Assembly (NCBI GenBank): GCA_002385675.1
Contig: DGDY01000222.1
Location: 2,727-11,292, forward strand
Source: Anaerolineales bacterium UBA3940
Lineage (GTDB): Bacteria > Chloroflexota > Anaerolineae > Aggregatilineales > UBA3940
Reading direction: 5' to 3'
Length of the DNA: 8,566 nucleotides
Shown one piece after another: positions 6,185-8,566 of the stretch. Position 1 is the first letter of the stretch; each line of letters opens with the position of its first letter. The notes under the pieces are model-generated. The model had not been told where the DNA came from. It saw nothing but the letters and a program-made list of their open reading frames with translations, and did no database searches. A program made the position numbers and the translations under genes.

Positions 6185-7734
6185 GTGGCAGCGGTACAAG
6201 ACAAACTCGAGCAGCTTGCAACGTTGGTAGGCAGGCGGACTCTCTTTGCCATCATCGGGATCGTCGCCGCGATTATCGCGGGCGTGCTGATCTCGCAGAA
6301 CTTGCTCATCGTCGCTGCCGGCGTGCTGCTGCTCGTCGGCCTCATGGCAGTGGTGCTCTCGCCAGACATCGCCACGGTGATGGTCACGTTTATCGTATAC
6401 AGCAACGTCGCCGTGGTCGCGGTGCGGTTCCACGGAGCGCCGTATATCCTTGGCGCGGTCGTACCGCTCCTGCTTGTCTTTCCGGTGATGCACTACCTGC
6501 TGCACCGCCGTGAAGACATCGTCATCATGCCAACCACGCTGCTGGCAATTGCCTACCTGCTGGTGCAGCTTGTCAGCGCGCTGTTCTCGGACAATGTCAC
6601 GCTGGCACAGGCCAAGCTGATGACCTTCATCAGCGAAGGGCTGCTCCTGTTTGTGCTGGTCACCAACGCGATCCGCACCCCGGAGACGCTGCGGTATGTC
6701 ATCTGGGCGCTGCTCGCGGCAGGTATCCTGCTCTCGATCTTCCCACTCTACCAGCAGATCACGGGGACGTTTAACAACAACTACTGGGGCTTCGCCCAGG
6801 CGGAGGGGCGCGGCTTCAGCACCGGTGAGGAGACGCTGTTTGGCGAGGTCCGCCAGCCGCGCCTTGCCGGTGCGCTGGGTGAGAAGAACTTCTACGCGCA
6901 GATCATGCTGATGCTCGTGCCGATCGGGCTGTTCCAGTTCACGGCGGAGAAATCGCGTCTATCTGCGAGGGCTGGCGCTCGTCGCCACGCTGTTGGCAAC
7001 CGCTGCCGCCGCCCTGACCTTCTCGCGAGGCGCGGCGGTCGGCTTCATGGTGATGCTCATCCTGGCGACGCTGATGCGGGCCATCAAGCCGCAGCAGTTC
7101 GTGCTGATTGTCGCGCTCATCGCGGTCGTTCTCATCGCCCTGCCCCAGTACACCATACGGATGGCCTCACTGCTGGAGATCCGGTCCTTCTTCCAGGAGG
7201 ACTGCGGCGACCACCGTGGACGGCGCTATCGAGGGGCGGGCGACGGAGATGCTGTCTGCCATCTACATGTTCCGCGATCACCCGATCGTCGGCAGTCGGG
7301 CCGGGCATGTCCAAGTACTACTCGAGCGACTACGGGAATGCGCTGGGCATCAAGCAGCTTGCCGGGACGCGCCGCGTCCACTCGCTGTACCTGGAACTGC
7401 TCGCCGAGGGCGGGGTCCTCGGCTTCGTCACCTTCATGTCGATGCTGGGGGTCACGCTGTTCAGCCTGTACCGGGCGCGCAGAGAGGTGGTCATCCAGCA
7501 GGCCGGAGTTTGCAAGCATGACTCGGCGGGCTGATGCTGGCGCTCATCACGCACATGACGACGAGTATATTCCTGCATATGTCGTATGAGCGGTACTTCT
7601 GGCTGATGATGGCTATCTCGGTGTCCGCCATCCACATATCGCGCCGGCTGGCAGCAGCCGAGGCGCCCGCCCCGGCTGAGAGGCGCGACATGGCGACGGC
7701 GGGCACGCCATACGGCCTGCTCGAAACCGGCTAA
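6185..7734 (+). pseudogene. O-antigen ligase/polymerase-like membrane protein (Wzy_C type), broken by four frameshifts
   Basis: The coding signal continues from GTG 6185 to TAA 7732-7734, about 516 codons, but in changing frames. Segment 1 (6185 to about 6957) has some eight membrane helices (roughly residues 19-36, 40-59, 62-80, 86-105, 114-134, 148-161, 170-187, 236-252) and a hydrophilic stretch ending in AGALGEKNFYAQ. Segment 2 (about 6960-7199) carries TFSRGAAVGF plus two helices. Segment 3 (about 7207-7293) ends in FRDHPIVG. Segment 4 (7295 to about 7500) begins VGPGM and has RVHSLYLELLAEGGVLGF, the typical conserved end of Wzy_C proteins. Segment 5 (about 7525-7734) holds a last helix region. 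Three shifts look like one extra base each (near 6953-6960, 7199-7206, and A7294); the fourth looks like one missing base near 7521-7532. Family role: joining or polymerising lipid-linked glycan units at the outer membrane-face. Either a decaying gene or assembly errors; the preserved residues suggest the damage is recent. Confidence 0.8.
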
Positions 7735-7752
7735 CCACCAGCCGGGCTGCCG

Positions 7753-7770
7753 AAGGGGTGAAAGGGGTGA
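7753..7770. repeat. Tandem 9-bp repeat in the gap before the GT4 gene
   Basis: AAGGGGTGA occurs twice head to tail (7753-7761 and 7762-7770). The 125-base gap 7735-7859 also has a hairpin CCGGCT/AGCCGG (7727-7732 and 7740-7745) that overlaps the preceding stop codon and has no T run. No convincing promoter is seen. The repeat may be a binding site or simple slippage. Confidence 0.4.
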
Positions 7771-7859
7771 GCCCTCGACGGCGGCTGCTTTATGCTGTGT
7801 TATGGAAGATGAGGGGGATAGGGGCGTTTATTACCATGACTTAGAACCAGGCAAGCAAA

Positions 7860-8566
7860 GTGAAAAACAGGCCAATAGTCGCGTACATCATGTCTCGGTT
7901 CCCCAAGCTGACCGAGACATTCATACTCTATGAAATACTGGCATTAGAAGAGCAAGGTGTGAAAGTCGAGTTATACCCGCTGATGCGGGCGCGTAACTCG
8001 CGCATCCACCCGGAGGGCGCGTCGATCTGGAAGAAGCTCATCGAGAGCTTCAACCCGCCCAACGACAGCGCCGTCATGCACCCCGAGGCGAAACCGCTCG
8101 TCGAGCGTGCGCATTTCCACCCGTTCGTTTCGCTCAGGGTGCTCGGGGCGCAGCTCCACTTCCTGTTGCGGAAGCCCGGCACGTACCTGCGCACACTCTG
8201 GACGCTGATCCGCGCCAACTTCGGCAGCAGCAACTATCTCTTCGGCGCGCTAGCGATTTTTCCTAAAACAGTGTATTTTGCCTTGCAGATGCAACAGCAG
8301 GGCATCGAGCACGTCCACGCGCATTTCGCCAACCATCCCGCAGCCGCCGCTTTCATTATCCACCGCCTCACGGGCATCCCCTACAGCTTCACCGCACACG
8401 GCGCCGACCTGCAGGTTGATCAGCATATGTTGCGGGAGAAGGTCGCCGAGGCGGCGTTTGTCGTGACGATCTCAAACTACAACCGCAAATTCATCGAGGA
8501 CGTGTGTGGCGACGACGCGCGCGGCCAGGTGGAGGTCATCCACTGCGGCGTCGATACCAGCGTCTT
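7860..8566 (+). CDS. Family 4 glycosyltransferase (GT-B fold), N-terminal part, truncated by window edge
   Basis: An in-frame TAG at 7842 leaves GTG 7860 as the first start; there is only a weak purine stretch before it. The frame stays open to the window end, giving 235 complete codons of a protein usually near 400. The N-terminus IMSRFPKLTETFILYEI (10-26) is the hallmark opening of GT4 enzymes in exopolysaccharide and colanic-acid-type loci. HVHAHFANHPA (151-161), TGIPYSFTAHGADL (171-184), VVTISNYNRKF (201-211) and VIHCGVDTSVF (226-236, last residue inferred from a split codon) are further family motifs. The C-terminal nucleotide-sugar domain with the E-x7-E motif is outside the window. It likely transfers a sugar from a nucleotide donor in the cytoplasm as part of the same glycan pathway. 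The 125-base gap before it is the largest in the run. Confidence 0.88.
   Translation, partial: MKNRPIVAYIMSRFPKLTETFILYEILALEEQGVKVELYPLMRARNSRIHPEGASIWKKLIESFNPPNDSAVMHPEAKPLVERAHFHPFVSLRVLGAQLHFLLRKPGTYLRTLWTLIRANFGSSNYLFGALAIFPKTVYFALQMQQQGIEHVHAHFANHPAAAAFIIHRLTGIPYSFTAHGADLQVDQHMLREKVAEAAFVVTISNYNRKFIEDVCGDDARGQVEVIHCGVDTSV

Noticed and set aside
7727..7745. Hairpin at the end of the Wzy-like gene as a terminator
   Set aside because: Only a 6-bp stem, overlaps the stop codon and no T run follows; the next gene is on the same strand.
1..8566. CRISPR array, transposase or prophage genes
   Set aside because: No regularly spaced direct repeats and no transposase, integrase or phage-like proteins in any frame.

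Overview
The window is a GC-rich bacterial segment of about 8.6 kb with GTG starts, Shine-Dalgarno sites and dense same-strand gene packing. No marker gene fixes the taxon. Protein style, GC content and GGGG/CCCC palindromes between genes would fit a Chloroflexota-like bacterium, but that is a guess. The left third (1-2404) is housekeeping-type accessory metabolism: the 3' end of an aldo/keto reductase (+), a convergent SGNH/GDSL hydrolase (-), and a divergently transcribed short-chain dehydrogenase (+). The AKR-SGNH gap holds a long palindrome and a rho-independent-type terminator. A large nested inverted repeat follows the SDR gene.

Bases 2405-3126 contain no convincing gene. They hold the inverted repeat, a good sigma-70-type promoter (TTGACA, 18 bp, TATCAT) and a long AT-richer stretch with several small hairpins. 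It looks like a long untranslated leader in front of the next gene set.

The right part (3127-8566, all +) looks like a surface-polysaccharide operon. In order: an aminoglycoside-phosphotransferase-fold kinase; a 21-codon ORF that resembles the first strand of a GT2 glycosyltransferase; a second, divergent kinase-like protein; a soluble GT2 glycosyltransferase; an O-antigen ligase/polymerase-like membrane protein (Wzy_C type) broken by four apparent frameshifts; and the N-terminal part of a GT4 glycosyltransferase running off the right edge. Gaps are 16, 1, 23, 33 and 125 bp.

The glycosyltransferases would build a repeat unit or glycan, and the Wzy-like protein would polymerise or ligate it. 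The two kinase-fold proteins are the unexplained part: they could phosphorylate a sugar, lipid carrier or glycan, or regulate the pathway. The frameshifted membrane gene means either that the polymerisation step is lost in this genome or that the assembly contains indel errors there. Without tools, homology calls rest on motif recognition only.
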